DNA of 64,000 bases, from positions 20,202,366 to 20,266,365 of the forward strand of contig CM051018.1 in assembly GCA_027704905.1 (NCBI GenBank), in the 5' to 3' direction. The position numbers and the translations under genes were made by a program. Below are positions 31,041 to 63,194 of the stretch, piece after piece; position 1 is the stretch's first letter; every line of letters starts with the position of its first letter. A model generated the notes under the pieces. The model was not told the origin of the DNA and did not search any database. It saw nothing but the letters and a program-made list of their open reading frames with translations. This DNA comes from Muraenolepis orangiensis (Eukaryota; Chordata; Actinopteri; Gadiformes; Muraenolepididae).

Positions 31041-33045
31041 TTACATCGTCGAGGTAGATGCGTCTGACACAGGCATCGGAGCCGTTCTCTCACAGCGGTC
31101 GGAGGAGGACCACAGGGTCCACCCGTGTGCCTATTTCTCTCTGCGTTTCGAACCCGCTGAGAGGAACTATGACGTGGGCAACAAGGAACTGTTGGCGGTT
31201 CACGCCGCCCTGGAGGAGTGGAGACACTGGTTGGAGGGAGCAGACCTACCGTTCATCGTGTGGTCGGATCACAAGAACCTGGCCTACATGAGGACGGCGA
31301 AGAGGCTGAACTCCAGGCAGGCCCGCTGGGCCCTTTTCTTCAGCCGGTTCAATTTCACCCTCACCTACCGTCCGGGCTCCAAGAACGTCAGAGCTGACGC
31401 CCTCTCCCGTCAGTTCCCGGGGGAGGGTCCTGCCGTCAAGGTCCTGCCCGACACCATCCTTCCCTCAGCCCGGGTGGTGGGTGTGGTCACCTGGGCCATC
31501 GAGCCGCTGGTGAGCCAGACCCAGGTAACGGTCCCTGTAACCGGTTGTTTGTGCCTCTTGCTGTCCGCCTGCAGGTGTTGGAGTGGGGCCACTCCAGCCA
31601 CTTTGCTTGTCACCCCGGGGAGCGGCGGACGGCGGAGTTCATCAGCCGGAGGTTCTGGTGGACCACTCTCAGGAGGGATGTCAGGGGGTTTGTAGCCGCG
31701 TGCACCACCTGTGCCCGGAGCAAGGCCTCGCATCGCCCTCCAGCAGGTCTCCTGCACCCCCTCCCCGTTCCCAGTTGCCCATGGTCCCACATAGCCTTGG
31801 ACTTTATTACTGGGCTTCCTGTTTCCCAAGGCTGTGACACCATCCTGACCGTGGTCGATCGCTTCTCCAAGGCTGTTCATTTTGTTTCCCTCCCAAGGCT
31901 TCCCTCGGCGGCCGAGACAGCGGACCTCCAGACCCTCCATGTGGTCCGCCTACATGGAATCCCCTCTGACATTGTGTCCGACCGCAGTCCCCAATTCATC
32001 TCCAAGGTGTGGCAGGCCTTCTGCAAGGGAATTGGGGCCACGGCCAGCCTATCCTCGGGTTACCACCCCTAGTCCAATGGGCAGGCGGAGCGTGCCAACC
32101 AGGCTGTTGAGGCGGCTCTTCGTTGCTTCACCTCGAGTAACCCCACCTCCTGGGCCAAGGGTGGAGTATTCCCTCAACGCTATGGAGAGCTCCGCTACTG
32201 ATATGTCCCCATTCCAGTGTTCCCTGGGCTACCAGTCCCCTCTGTTTCCCCAACAGGAGCTGGAGGTGGCGGTCCCGTCCACCAGGGCCCACCTCCGCCG
32301 GTGTCGATGCGTTTGGAGGGCCGCCCGGGCCGCACTACTCCGGGCCACGGAGCGGGCCCGGCTTGCCGCGAACCGGCGGAGGGTGCCTGCCCCTGTCTAC
32401 CAGCCTGGCCAGAGGGTTTGGCTGTTGGCCCGGGACCTGTCCCTCCAGACCTCCCAGACGTCAACTCGTAAGTTGAATCCCCGGTACGTTGGTCCCTACA
32501 CCGTGGATCGAGTCATTAACCCCTCTGCGGTGTGTTTAGTTCTCCCTCCGGCTCTCAAGGTTCACCCCGTGTTTCATGTGTCCCAGCTAAAACCCGTGGC
32601 CTCCAGTCCCTTGTCTCCCCCTGTTACAGCTCCTCCGCTTCCCCGGGTCCTGGCGGATGGAGATCCGGTATGGTCGGTCCGTAAGCTCCTCGCTGTCCTC
32701 CGGACCGGAGCCCTCTTCCTATTTCGCGGACGACTTCTATCGGGAGAACCCGGGGGCTCTGGGGCGGTCGTCCGGTGCCTCCCCTCAGGGGTGCCCCCCC
32801 CACGCTCTAATCGATCCCAGGTGTTGCCCATCATAATCAGGCCTACTGAGGCTAATGAACACCTGGGATCTACCCTTCTTTAGGCTGCCGAGGACCGACG
32901 TCGGGCGCTTGGTTATTGAGAACCACTGTCACGAGAGACTGCGTTTTCCAGCCCGACCACGTCACGCCATGTAACCAGTCCAGCCATGCCTAGTTTGTGT
33001 TTTTGATGGAGATATTTCAATAAAGACATTTTTTCCATTGTTTTG
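31041..33045 (+). mobile_element. Chromodomain Ty3/Gypsy element, 5'-truncated
   Basis: It starts abruptly inside RNase H (VEVDASDTGIGAVLSQRS), so gag, protease and most of the reverse transcriptase are missing. Integrase and chromodomain follow. The probable 3' LTR starts near 32927 ('tgtcacgagag') and contains 'aataaag' at about 33020; its end was not fixed. The opposite flank is the 34-bp minisatellite. Confidence 0.82.
31046..32880 (+). pseudogene. Gypsy RNase H-integrase-chromodomain remnant
   Basis: RNase H (NYDVGNKELLAVHAALEEWR, WSDHKNLAYM, 31046-31440); integrase finger and core (ACTTCARSKASHRPPAG, HIALDFITGLPVS, TVVDRFSKAVHFV, DIVSDRSPQFISKVW, 31560-32070) ending at a stop where the conserved glutamate region SNGQAERAN continues; chromodomain-type end (HPVFHVSQLKPV, 32560-32710). 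Frame changes at about 31440-31550 and 32070 and stops in the following frame show that it is inactive. Confidence 0.85.
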
Positions 33046-33470
33046 AGTGTCCGTGTCTCTCTACTTCTGGGTTCTTTGGCACATTTGGCTCGTCGGTCTC
33101 GTTGGGGCGTAACACATGCATCAGAGCCATGAGACTATTAATCATGGGAATTTCACCATACACTTGATTTCCCAAGCTTTTGGACGACACATTGAGAAAC
33201 GGGTCATAACACAATTCATACACATTCTAATGCAGTATTAATTCGAATCATACAATACTAAAAAATATCCTGTATATTTGGTTAGTTTTGGCAAAACTGT
33301 CGAATTTTGTTTTTTTCGTTTGGCCAATACATTGAAGTCAACATTAGATTCTTCTTGGTTTTGGTTTGTATGCGCAGCACATAATAAATTGACGGATAAG
33401 AGATTTTTTTGGATGAAGAGAAAGGCAGTGGGTGACACAACATAGTAAAAGGTATAATCATATCGGCGTA
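33046..33470. other. Spacer, no gene recognised
   Basis: AT-rich, with a minus-strand frame at 33017-33223 (YGEIPMINSLMALM) that I could not assign. No splice context supports it. Confidence 0.5.
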
Positions 33471-33785
33471 TTTAGGATTGAACCAGAAGGAGGCAAACAA
33501 AGGAAATATATTTCATTAGCAATTTATCATTCATGTAGCAAAATAACTTGGACATGATATCATTTGAAGGCCATATCACCCACATTCAAGGAACATCCAT
33601 GTTAAACAATACACCGACATATACCATTGTTTTAATCAAATGGAAGCTTTCTCAAAACAAAAACAAAACAAAAAAAATATATATATATATAGTGTTGTTC
33701 AGAAGATTCGGAATACCCCAAAACCAGTGAAAACAAATTAGAAAACCCTGATGTCTCTCTCTTAGAGAGAATCTGCAAACATCCC
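33470..33785. repeat. Dispersed noncoding unit, copy downstream of mad2l1bp
   Basis: Related to 2860-3120 plus 4060-4140 near glyatl copy B: 'aaccagaaggaggcaaacaaagg', 'catgtagcaaaataac', 'aaacaatacaccgacatata', and at the end 'gaaaaccctgatgtctctc' and 'agagaatctgcaaa'. It forms the 3' flank or untranslated region of mad2l1bp. Confidence 0.6.
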
Positions 33786-33790
33786 TTTTT

Positions 33791-35570
33791 TCATTTGCTG
33801 AACCCCTTGATGGCTACGGGGGCCTGAAACCACACATAATCCTCCCAGTTAGAAGCATCACTCTGGGGGCTGCCACCGATATCCGTGTCAGTGGACAGGG
33901 CGATGATTTGCCGCTTCACTCTGACGGGCACCTTGAAGTCCAATTTGGGCCGGAACCAGCCCACACCGCAATCCCTGTGAGCCAGAACCAAGACGGTGGT
34001 GGCCATTAGACGGATAGACCGGACGTCGGACAGAATGTCCGCCACAAACAGAGTGCGAAACAGCTGCCTCAAGCACGACGACACCCGCAGGCTCCCATCT
34101 CCGGCGGCCAGCACCAGGGCTTCCATGTTTATCTCGTACATCTCTTTGGGCAAGACCAGGGACCCGCCCAGTAGGAGCAGAACCCGGGGAACCAGGCTGA
34201 GAGAGAACAACAGCTCCAAGTGGTGGAACACCTCCTCAAGCTCGTCGAGCGTGCGGTGACGCTTTCGTCGGTCAGTGTCCGTTGGCTGTGCCGGCCTCCA
34301 GCTCACCAGCTCCTTGCTCTAAAAAAGGTAAAGAAGCACACAGGTGAAATTATGTTTATTTTACCCCCATTTCATATGGATTTTTTATTAACCTGTTATA
34401 GAGACTGGGTGTGCTATGTATCTGGGGGGGGAGGGGGGTGGGGTATATTTAGATTCACCTGAATTGAAACAAGGTCGTTTTTCTGATAATACAGAAGTTG
34501 GTCATAGGTCATGGGCAGCTGCTGTCTCTGGTAGAGGACGCACTTGAGGATCTCGCTGACAAAACAACAGCAGCCCTGCTGAGTCACGGTGCCGGGTAGG
34601 AGCACCTCCACCCGGCCTTCTTCCTGAGCTCTCCTCACAATCTCGGCGTCCGTCGGCCCGGTGCTTTCAGGTGTGCTGTCATGACACGATGATGAGTCTT
34701 CTTCTTCTACAGCATCATCTTCTGTGAAACAGGCACACACACGTTGTACGACAGACCATCAAATCGAAAGCGCAACCATGTCAAGAACTGTACGCCATAA
34801 AACGCAGCTTCTTCCCCACGGCCTCCAGCCTGGTCAACGAGGCCCGCCTCCCCCTCTCACCCAGGCCCCAGTCTCTCTGCACCACTATCCTCCAGCAGGA
34901 CCCCCCGACCCCCCCCCCCCACTGGACCCAGCCCTCATACACCTACAGACCAATATTTATATGTATATTCATATTTCTATTTAGACTTAACTTTAAAATG
35001 CTAAAATTTGCACAGGACTTTGCCTTGTCTGTACAGTTGTGTGTTTTGCACATTACCGGTGTTGCTCCGGACCCCGTGTGTCAAATTCCAATGCGTGTTT
35101 CTACTACTGTATATGTGGCAATAAACCACTTTCTGATTCTGATGTCATAATCAACCATCGTTTACTTTACCCGACGACCCGGCGGCGACTCCACTAGGAG
35201 GAGACACCAAGTCGGTGTTCTCCTTGTCTGTAGCGTCGTCTCCTCCTCCTTCTTCACCTGTATTCGTGGTCCTCGTCAGACATTGGGTGGTGGTGGTGGT
35301 CATCATGATGTCTGGAGTGAAGGAGGGCTGCTGCTGCCGTCCCTCGGTGTGTGAAGCGGGGCTGGGACGGCGGCACTGTTCTGATATGATAACTTTACTA
35401 TTAATACAAGTCGGCTCGGTCGGATACCTCTCATCGTCGTCGTCTTTTTTTTGTTGTAACAACGAGCAGCCGCCATCGTCGTCGCTGCTAGTAGTAACGC
35501 TGTGTTCCCGATGGATATCCTGTAAAACTACTCTTTTTGGGAGGGCTATTATCGACTCCTCCGCCATCAT
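33791..35570 (-). CDS. mad2l1bp: MAD2L1-binding protein (p31comet), 3 exons
   Basis: Spindle-checkpoint silencing factor that binds closed MAD2 and, with TRIP13, remodels it. Exons on the minus strand: 35171-35570, 34459-34721 and 33791-34318 (400+263+528 = 1191 nt, 396 residues), with GT/AG sites and phases 1 and 0. The conserved core is clear: VLLPGTVTQQGCCCFVSEIL, KCVLYQRQQLPMTYDQL, SLVPRVLLLLGGS, LPKEMYEI, CLRQLFRTLFVADILSD, HRDCGVGWFRPKLDFKVP and the C-terminal NWEDYVWFQAPVAIKGFSK. Exon 1 encodes an acidic, low-complexity N-terminus of about 133 residues, longer than in the roughly 274-residue human protein. Two start codons lie side by side (35570, 35567). Intron 1 contains a LINE 3' end. 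The gene is divergent from the kinesin gene, with 621 bp between start codons. Confidence 0.96.
34755..35145 (+). mobile_element. LINE 3' end inside intron 1 of mad2l1bp
   Basis: Translation fragments TVRHKTQLLPHG and SLVNEARLPL-like coding, then the GC-rich 3' end with 'ccactggacccagccctcat', match the 10850-11515 fragment in the opposite orientation. It ends in 'gcaataaaccactttctgat'. It is antisense to the host gene. Confidence 0.78.
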
Positions 35571-35667
35571 TGTTTTTGAATATCGCCGGGTGTAGTACTA
35601 CTTCCGGAGGTTCGTGGTGTTGCATCATGGGAAATGGAGGCTCTTGACTTGCCTGCGTTTAAAAACA

Positions 35668-35725
<58 letters not shown>

Positions 35726-35889
35726 AAAGCAACGCCACAGAAACAGCTCGCTTGATTTGAGAGGGGCATCCATCAGACATACGTCTTTATGTGTGTTAAG
35801 ATGAAGATAAGATGTTCAGAAAACAAACTTGTGTGACACCTATCTATCCATTATTATTATTATTATTAGTATTAGTATTATTATTATTT

Positions 35890-35927
<38 letters not shown>

Positions 35928-36191
35928 TGTGCTGTCGCCCAGGTAGGAGGGGGGGGGGGGGCAGTAGGTCTCCTCCTACTGCTGCAGGATCTGCTGAGCA
36001 AATCATCAATGAGATAAACACACACACACACACAGGTGGGACAATTAGGTGGCCAGTGGACGATGTGAAGGATATGTAGTAGAACAAACACACACACCTA
36101 CACACACGCAGGCTTACTCCCTCCTAGTGATCTTGGATTTGTTGTAAGTTTTAAGTTCTGCCACGTTTCAGTACCGTTTGCGTTTGAAACT
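35571..36191. promoter_or_regulatory. Shared intergenic (putative bidirectional) promoter of mad2l1bp and the kinesin gene
   Basis: Only 621 bp separate the two divergent start codons. The interval holds a CT run (35673-35720), TTA runs (35850-35930), a G run, CA runs and 'ccgggtgtagtactacttcc' near mad2l1bp. No TATA box was evident on either side. Untranslated exons could lie within it. Confidence 0.5.
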
Positions 36192-55532
<19,341 letters not shown>

Positions 55533-55904
55533 TCAAGGACCACAATGAACTCTCCAGCCAGTAAGCCCGGGCTCAGAGCGGGCGTAGTTCCCGCTGTAGC
55601 ACCAGAAACACTAATAATAATATAATATTTATGATTTCCTTATCTTCTTTTTATGCATTTTCTTTGTGTAGTGTTTTTAGTTTTTTTTACTGCAGAGTTT
55701 TTAGATTCATTTAGCAGATTCACTTTAGTATTCTCACTTAAACATTTGCAACATAATTGTGCTAATTGTAGATTACTCCCACTTCTCCAATTAATTTCAT
55801 GAACACTTGTGTTTTTAATTTAAACAAAGTATGACTAAATGATCTTAATCACATTTTGTAACATGTTTTTTTAACCCTCGTATCTGTACATTTGTCTCGT
55901 TTAA

Positions 55905-55910
55905 AATAAA
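55905..55910 (+). terminator. Poly(A) signal of the kinesin gene
   Basis: AATAAA about 375 bp after the stop codon, followed by T-rich and GT-rich sequence (55925-55960). Confidence 0.75.
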
Positions 55911-58900
55911 GTTTTAACAAGCATGTCTTTCCCCCTTGCTTTGGTTGTTGTTCTTGTTAATGGCATCTTCAATGCAGATTATGTCCACTCCCTGGAGTTT
56001 AAAAACGAGCTAACTTTCAGGTGATCCCATCCCCGTCCCCGTCTAGGGCCATTGGAGGTTGTTCTGAGAACCCTGGTTTAATCAGAGTTCCCCTGTTTGA
56101 CGCCACAGCGCCAGTGAAGTTACTAACTACTCGTGGTCCCCCGAGGTCAAGGTGATCTTGAAACACTGTTGAACACGGTGTTCCGTGAGCTGATGGATGC
56201 CTGGAAGAGTTCCCCTCGCCAGCCAGACGTCGCCTCCTGCGGTTCCGTCATTGTGTTGAAAATGTTGCAGATGGGCTTATCCTTTTGTGTGTGTTTCAGA
56301 GACACAACCTCCCCCCTCACTCAAGGAGCTGGGAGACGTGTTCTCTGGGGCTCCTTATCCTGGCTTCGAGCAGGCCCCAGCCAACATGGAAAATTACCGG
56401 CGTGCTGTAGTGAAATCAGCTCTCTTGTCTGCCCTGCTAGCACATGGGAGGCCTGGCTTGGCTTTTTGGGGGGACTTTGGGCACTTTTTCTCTTTTTAGG
56501 GCTGTGAGTTTGAGCGAGAGGATGAAAACCACAAGGATATGAACTTTTTTTTGAATGCTTTGTGCCTTTTTTTTTTTTTTTTTGTTAACTTCCGAAGCCT
56601 CCGTTCGTTCAATCATTCCCGTCTCGTGAAATAAAGTGAAATAAATGATGGTGGTATAATTGAATGTAGCGTATGAATACGAGACGAGTCGTATTAAACA
56701 ATCGTGGTTTTGGTTTCCTACAGGCCTCATTCACAATGTCCATTACTTGGTGGCTAGTAAATTGTGAATGTATTTTACCAGGCGTGTATATATATAATGG
56801 AAAGAAAGATTGTTGGTGGACAGAACCTCGAGCTCTGGGGGCATGTCTATAACTCCTAAGCACAACGGTCGTGAAGTAAGATTTACAGTTGGTTAAAAGC
56901 AGTGATTCTGCTTATTTCTCGACGATGGTATATAGACTGAAAGTCACGTTCGTGGTCTTAATGCGCATATAAAACATTTATAAACTCAGCTTTTTTTTCC
57001 TTTCTTCTTTCCTAGAAGTGATTTGAGAGGTTGGTAGTCTCGGCTATAGGTTTCTTCTGGTTAATATGTTATGAATAGTCTTTTCTTTGTTATTGAATTA
57101 GGAAGTGTTGTTGTTGTTGTTCGTCCCTTTGGGTCTTTTGGTTTTGTTTTGTTTTTTCCCTTCCGGTTGACAGATTTGTGTCTCTGTGACGGGAGAGGCT
57201 CGGAATCTGAAAGCCGACTTTAATTTCCCCACAGGGTTCTATTGGGATCTAATGCGAGTGGTCATTGTCAGCACAAGGAAAGATAATGTGTTTACCTCTG
57301 GCCCGGGAAGAAATGAAGCCCATCTATTTTCTTGGTGGTTATTTGGTTGTTGTTGTTTTAGTTTTCTTTATAACCGACCCATCATTTAAAATGACGCCTC
57401 CATTTTATGTAGTCATTTTGAATTGAATGTGTTTTTTTCCTCATTTGGTTTTTCAAACCTATAAATATAAACATAAATAAACATATAAAACTCATTTGTT
57501 ATATGTTGTTTTGAGTGGTGTTGAGTTGTGCACTTTTTCTACCCTGCACTACCGTGCAGTGTGGGATACACAGTGAGGAACAGGTCCATGGGAAATGTTC
57601 CAAAAAAACAACTTTGAAACTGTATATAAGGATATGACCCATAATGGCGTTTAGAACGTGATTATATTCAGCTGGGTTGTTTGTGTGCTGCTCAAGTTTC
57701 AAGCCCTCTGGTCTAGAATATAATGTTTTCTCTTGTTCTGCCAGAGCGGGAGAGAGAGAGAGAGAGAGATCTCGTGATTTTTACAAAGCCATTAATGCAA
57801 GATAGTGGAAAACGCTGGTGGATTGATACAACACATTTTCAAATACTTGGCGCTTGGAGTGTAAAATTATGCTAAGAGAAAAAACAACTAAACATAACCC
57901 TGTTAGACTCCTTTTGTGTGAATATGCAACGTCTTAAAAATGTTTTTAAATGCCACAGTGCAGACAAAAATATAAATTCCACAGTGTTTCCACGCTTCAC
58001 TTGAGCCGGTTTCCTCCGTCCCTCCTATACAGGTACAGGTAGGCATTCTCCTCTGGAATTATCTTTATTTTTTAGCACATTGTGATGGATTTTTTGTACT
58101 AGTGTGCAAATCGAGTCAGTGCTGTATGGCTTACCTCAAGCTGTGATACAAACATTGATTTAAAAGCCTTTTTTTTCCACTGCTTTATATTGTAAGTAAG
58201 TACCTCTGGTGCAGTGGCTCCAATGGCATAGTGTTACGTATAGTGTTTGTGAGGGCCTGTGTGTGTGTGTGTGTGTTTGTGTCGACTACTCACACATACT
58301 TCCAGCCGTCAGCTTCGCTGAACCGCTTTTTACAACCTCCCGGGCTGAGATGTGTGCTAATTTGGAATAAAGGATGTGGCCGTGGATACTTTTGTGGGTT
58401 ATTAAGTTTAGCTAAATGCGACAATTAATTTCCATATAAAACCCATGTCCCTTAATCTCGGGGCCCTTACTCGGGGCCACGGAGATTTTAATCGTAAAGT
58501 GGTGGCTTCTTGAGCGTCCTACCGGCCGTGCAGCACAGAGAGCCCCCCTAAAAAGAGTTTGGTGTGGAAAGAAGGAAACACAACCCGGATCCTTCCTCCT
58601 AGCGCATCCTCTTATCACGATTTACTAGTGTCTTACTAAGCCGATTATCTAAGTAGATTGTTAGGTAGATATTGTTCTAGATATTGTTCTATATTGTTTG
58701 CCAACTTATTGTACTTTTACCTTACTGTACTTTTACCTTACTGTACTTTTACCTTATTGTATTTTCTTTTTACCTGAGCCCTGGTTCCGTTCTTGGAGAC
58801 TTGTTAGGAATTAAATGCACTTTAGACTTCTGGTGACGAGTTGTTCTCTTAACCCTTCCTTTGTTGAAACAAAGGGAAGTAAGTAAGTCGCTTTGGATAA

Positions 58901-59280
58901 AAGCATCCGCTAAATGAATGTAATGTAATGTAACATCCATGGCCATTTAAAACGCGTTGTAGTCCAAAGCACCACCACCGATCATCGTTAACTCCATCAC
59001 TGCACTCCTCCTCTAATGAGGCCTCGCTGTCTGCCAGCAAAGAGAGACTTTTGTCTCTTTTAAATTTTAATTTTTCTGTCCCATCTGTGTGTCTGTGATG
59101 GAATTTGTTGGGTGTCAGTCTCAGAGGAGACCCCCCCCCACCCCCCCAAACCAATGGCGACCGGAATGTCACTGGCATGTCTGAGCCTCCCCCCCATCTC
59201 ATTTGTGAATATCTGTCCGCCGGCCAGAGAGTTTCCAAATGCCCTTTCACAAAGGATGGTTTTATCACAGTGTCATTTTT
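55911..59280. other. Intergenic, no gene recognised
   Basis: T-rich spacer with many homopolymers. A frame at 56287-56499 (SLKELGDVFSGAPYPGFEQA) looks protein-like but has no confirmed splice context. An L2 LINE tail is at 58876-58932 ('gtcgctttggataaaagcat' with 'atgta' repeats). Confidence 0.5.
58876..58932 (+). mobile_element. L2-type LINE 3' tail
   Basis: 'aagtcgctttggataaaagc' plus 'gctaaatgaatgtaatgtaa', the common fish L2 end, also seen inverted at 3126-3180. Confidence 0.7.
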
Positions 59281-59289
59281 TAAATTGGA

Positions 59290-60545
59290 CTCCCGTTCCC
59301 CCCCACCACCACCACCCCAACCACCACCACCCCAACCACCCACCACCACCACTACAACCACCACCACCCATCACCCAACCACCCACCACCACCATCACCA
59401 CCACCACCACCACCACTACCCACCATCACTACTACCCATCACCACCACCACCACCACTACAACCACCACCCCAACCACCCACCACCACCACTACAACCAC
59501 CACCCCAACCACCCACCAACACCCACCACCAACACCCACCACCACCACCCACCCACCACCACCCATCACCCACCACCACCACCACCACCACCACCACTAC
59601 AACCATCCACCACCCACCACCACTACAACCACCACCACCACCACCACTACAACCCACCACCCCAACCACCCCACCACCACCACCACCCATCACCCCAACC
59701 ACCCACCACCACCACCACCACCCATCACCCCAACCACCACCACCACCATCACCACTACCCACCATCACTACTACCCATCACCACCACCACCACCACCCAA
59801 CCACCACCCCACCACACCCACCACCCCAACCACCCACCACCACCACTACAACCACCACCCATCACCCCAACCACCCACCACCACCATCACCACCACCACC
59901 ATCACCACTACCCACCATCACTACTACCCATCACCACCAACACCACCACTACAACCACCACCCCAACCACCCACCACCACCAACACCCACCACCACCACC
60001 ACCCACCATCACCCACCACCACCACCACCACCACCACTACAACCATCACCCCAACCACCCACAACCACCACCACCACCACTACAACCACCACCCCAACCA
60101 CCACCACCCATCACCCCAACCACCCACCACCACCATCACCACCACCACTCACCACTACCCACCATCACCCACCACCACCACCCACCACCACCACTACACC
60201 ATCACCCCAACCACCCACACACCACCACCACCACCACTACAACCACCACCCCAACCACCCACCACCACCACCACCACCACCACCACTACAACCACCACCC
60301 CACCACCACCACCACCCATCACCCCAACCACCCACCACCACCACCACCACTACAACCACCACCCCCACCACCACCACTACCTCCACAATCACCACATGAC
60401 CACCACCACCACCACCCACCCCAACCACCCACCACCACCACCACCACCACCACCCATCACCCCAACCACCCACCACCACCACCACCCATCACCCCAACCA
60501 CCCACCACCCCACCACCCACCACCACCGCCACCACCACCACTACA
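59290..60545 (+). repeat. CCA-rich irregular minisatellite, 1.25 kb
   Basis: Nearly only C and A with scattered T on the plus strand: CAC/CCA triplets interrupted by 'actacaac' and 'caaccaccc'. Higher-order blocks of roughly 100-190 bp recur (for example 'ccatcactactacccatcac' at about 59400, 59760 and 59925). The minus strand is G-rich (GGT). The long Thr/His/Pro frame across it (59105-60640) is a by-product of composition. Confidence 0.93.
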
Positions 60546-60696
60546 CCTCTCCTGGTTTTTTGGACCCCCACATGAGTTTCATTAGCATTTGCGGGGATTG
60601 TGACAGATTTCACAAGTTCAGTTTTTTACGGTTGCCCTGAGGGGGAGGAGGGCGGGGGGGGGAGAGAGAAAGAGAGAGGCGCTTCTAGCCATCTGT

Positions 60697-60697
<1 letters not shown>

Positions 60698-60752
<55 letters not shown>
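60698..60752. repeat. CT microsatellite
   Basis: About 27 CT units, followed 80 bp later by a GT run (60831-60867). Confidence 0.97.
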
Positions 60753-60755
<3 letters not shown>

Positions 60756-60827
60756 CGCAGCCTTAAGAGCACGCCACGCCCTGCCTCTGCTGACACCGTT
60801 GAGTTACATTTGTGCAATCTGGTGTCG

Positions 60828-60870
<43 letters not shown>

Positions 60871-61118
60871 GGGGGGGTTGGTCCTAAGTCTCACTGAAAC
60901 CTGGCTGGCTTTTGTGGGTATTAGACGTGTTGGACAAGAAGGGATGACTAAGGGGGGGGGGGGGGGGGGGTGGTTGGCACATGGCACACCACATTATTGG
61001 CATTGGCCGGGGCGGTTTGTTCATCTGATTAAAATCCCATCTTTTATAATCTGACCAAAGCTCCTGAGAACATCGCTAAGGGATCCAATGCCTTTTTGAA
61101 TGGAGGTGGCTTCAAATA

Positions 61119-61251
<133 letters not shown>

Positions 61252-61629
61252 AGAACCACCTGTACAGACCATCGGACGTGACTTGTTTAGCGGCTTCTCG
61301 ACGCCGTCGTATTGGTTGACGGGTGTCGCAGTAGCAGCGTGGCGCGGTGGTGGCAGGCTGACGGCGTGTGTCAGATGGCCCGCGTCAATGCTTGTGAACG
61401 CAGCTCGTTGTCCCAAGAACTGTGACGATTCATATTCTTGTGCCATGGATTTTAAAATGTCCCGGTTCATTGTGAAGCAAATGACAGTGCCAGTCCTGGC
61501 CCGTAATACCGATTAAAATCCTGGGCACAGTGGCTAAGTTAAGTTAAATTAGGAAAATGTTCAGAGTAGTAACGCTTGTCTCGCGTTCGTACTACAATGG
61601 CACCTTATGACTATATAACTGTCACATGT

Positions 61630-61684
<55 letters not shown>

Positions 61685-61704
61685 CCCCCCCCCCCCCCCC
61701 CCCC
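61630..61704. repeat. GT run followed by C homopolymer
   Basis: About 26 GT units directly followed by roughly 20 C. Confidence 0.95.
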
Positions 61705-62316
61705 ATGCATTTTGAGAATGCATTTGATAATTGGTCCCTCCCGCATCAGATCCAAGTCCCAGAGTTGGAGAAGCAGGTCTGTGGCTGGGATCCTATTGTG
61801 CCTTCGGAGTTCATTATTCTGCCCATGATGAGCCCACGTAATCCTCTTTCTGCCTGAACACAAAGCCGCTCCAAAAAAAAGGGGAGGGAGCCCACTTAAT
61901 AGTGGTTCAAAGAGACTTCATTAGAGAGACAGTCGTTCTGGTAAAAAAAAAAAAAAAAAGTCCTCCATTTTAGTGTCAGGTGTGACTTTATTTTTTGTTT
62001 AACTTGGAACTGGGCCAAAACAAAAGAAATCGGAATCAGAATTGCATTATTTAGGGAGGGTAAATCATCAATTTATCTTTGGCTAGTGGGATTTTAAATG
62101 GCTTTCACATTCATTCACATCTACAGACTATGCAAGACACCACGACTATAGGCTACCTGTACAAACATTGATCCCCCCCCCCCCCCCCTCAGGCCTCATG
62201 TAGTGTTCCGTCAGCAGAGGTTTTCCTCCTCTGTGGCGGGGATGACACCGTCAGATGGAGAGCAACGGCAGTGATGAGTCTCATCACCATGGGTCTCTCC
62301 ACCCCACGGCCTCATG

Positions 62317-62321
<5 letters not shown>

Positions 62322-62377
<56 letters not shown>

Positions 62378-62379
62378 TA

Positions 62380-62416
<37 letters not shown>

Positions 62417-62424
62417 GCACACAC
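62322..62424. repeat. CA microsatellite
   Basis: About 45 CA units with 'gata' and 'cgca' interruptions. Confidence 0.95.
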
Positions 62425-62829
62425 AATTTACGACGAGCCCTCTGACAAACAGGACAAGGCTGTTTTCCGAACGTGCTGCATTTGACTTTTATGGGGTGTG
62501 TGCTCTGTGACAGAAGGGGGGGGGGCTCCAGTCTGCTGATGTCGGCCCCTTCCTCGTCTTCTGCGTCTCCGCTGCTCCTGTCCCGTGGCCCCCTTAAGGC
62601 GACCGCGCCCACCGCCATTCATCAAATTTAAGTATTACCGCGTGTGCGGTGTTTATAGATAGCGTGATGAGCGTGTGTTTGGGGGGGGGGGGGGGGGGGT
62701 GGATGCATTATTAACTTGCAACCAATCTATACCAATCACAGTCAACGTGTATTTGTGTGTGCAATCTTATTTTTTTTTAATTCACATTGATTATTCTCCG
62801 CAGTGAGGTGATCATTCCTGCTTTCATTT

Positions 62830-62880
62830 GGAGGAGGAGGAGGAGGAGGAGGGGAGGAGGAGGAGGAGGAGGAGGAGGAA
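62830..62880. repeat. GGA trinucleotide run
   Basis: About 16 GGA units with one break. Confidence 0.95.
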
Positions 62881-63194
62881 CACACTTTTCCTAAGAGGAA
62901 TAAATCCTACGCCGTTTTGGTGGACGCTTTACTTTGCGCTATAACGGTTGGGAGTGTGCCGTGATGCGTTCCCAGCATGAGTGGATCCCAGTGGGAAAGT
63001 CGGTACGTGTATTAGTACAATGTAGGCCAGCGGACATTACATTACATTACAGTCATACAGGACAGACGTATACATACGGATGGATGGATGGATGGATGAT
63101 GGATGAAGGATGGAAAGCTGAATAGACTCAATCTGGAGGATTGAATCCTCTTTATTGGTCCCATACATGGTACACATGTAGCGGACGCCTGTGT

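Noticed and set aside
33017..33223. Minus-strand frame YGEIPMINSLMALM as an extra mad2l1bp exon
   Set aside because: mad2l1bp already ends with its conserved C-terminus at 33791; no homology or phase link.
56287..56499. Frame with SLKELGDVFSGAPYPGFEQA that looks like a protein segment
   Set aside because: No start context, no confirmed splice sites and no family recognised; could be a distal exon but evidence is too thin.
59105..60640. Long plus-strand frames rich in Thr, His and Pro
   Set aside because: Two overlapping frames are open together because the tract lacks stop triplets; composition artefact.
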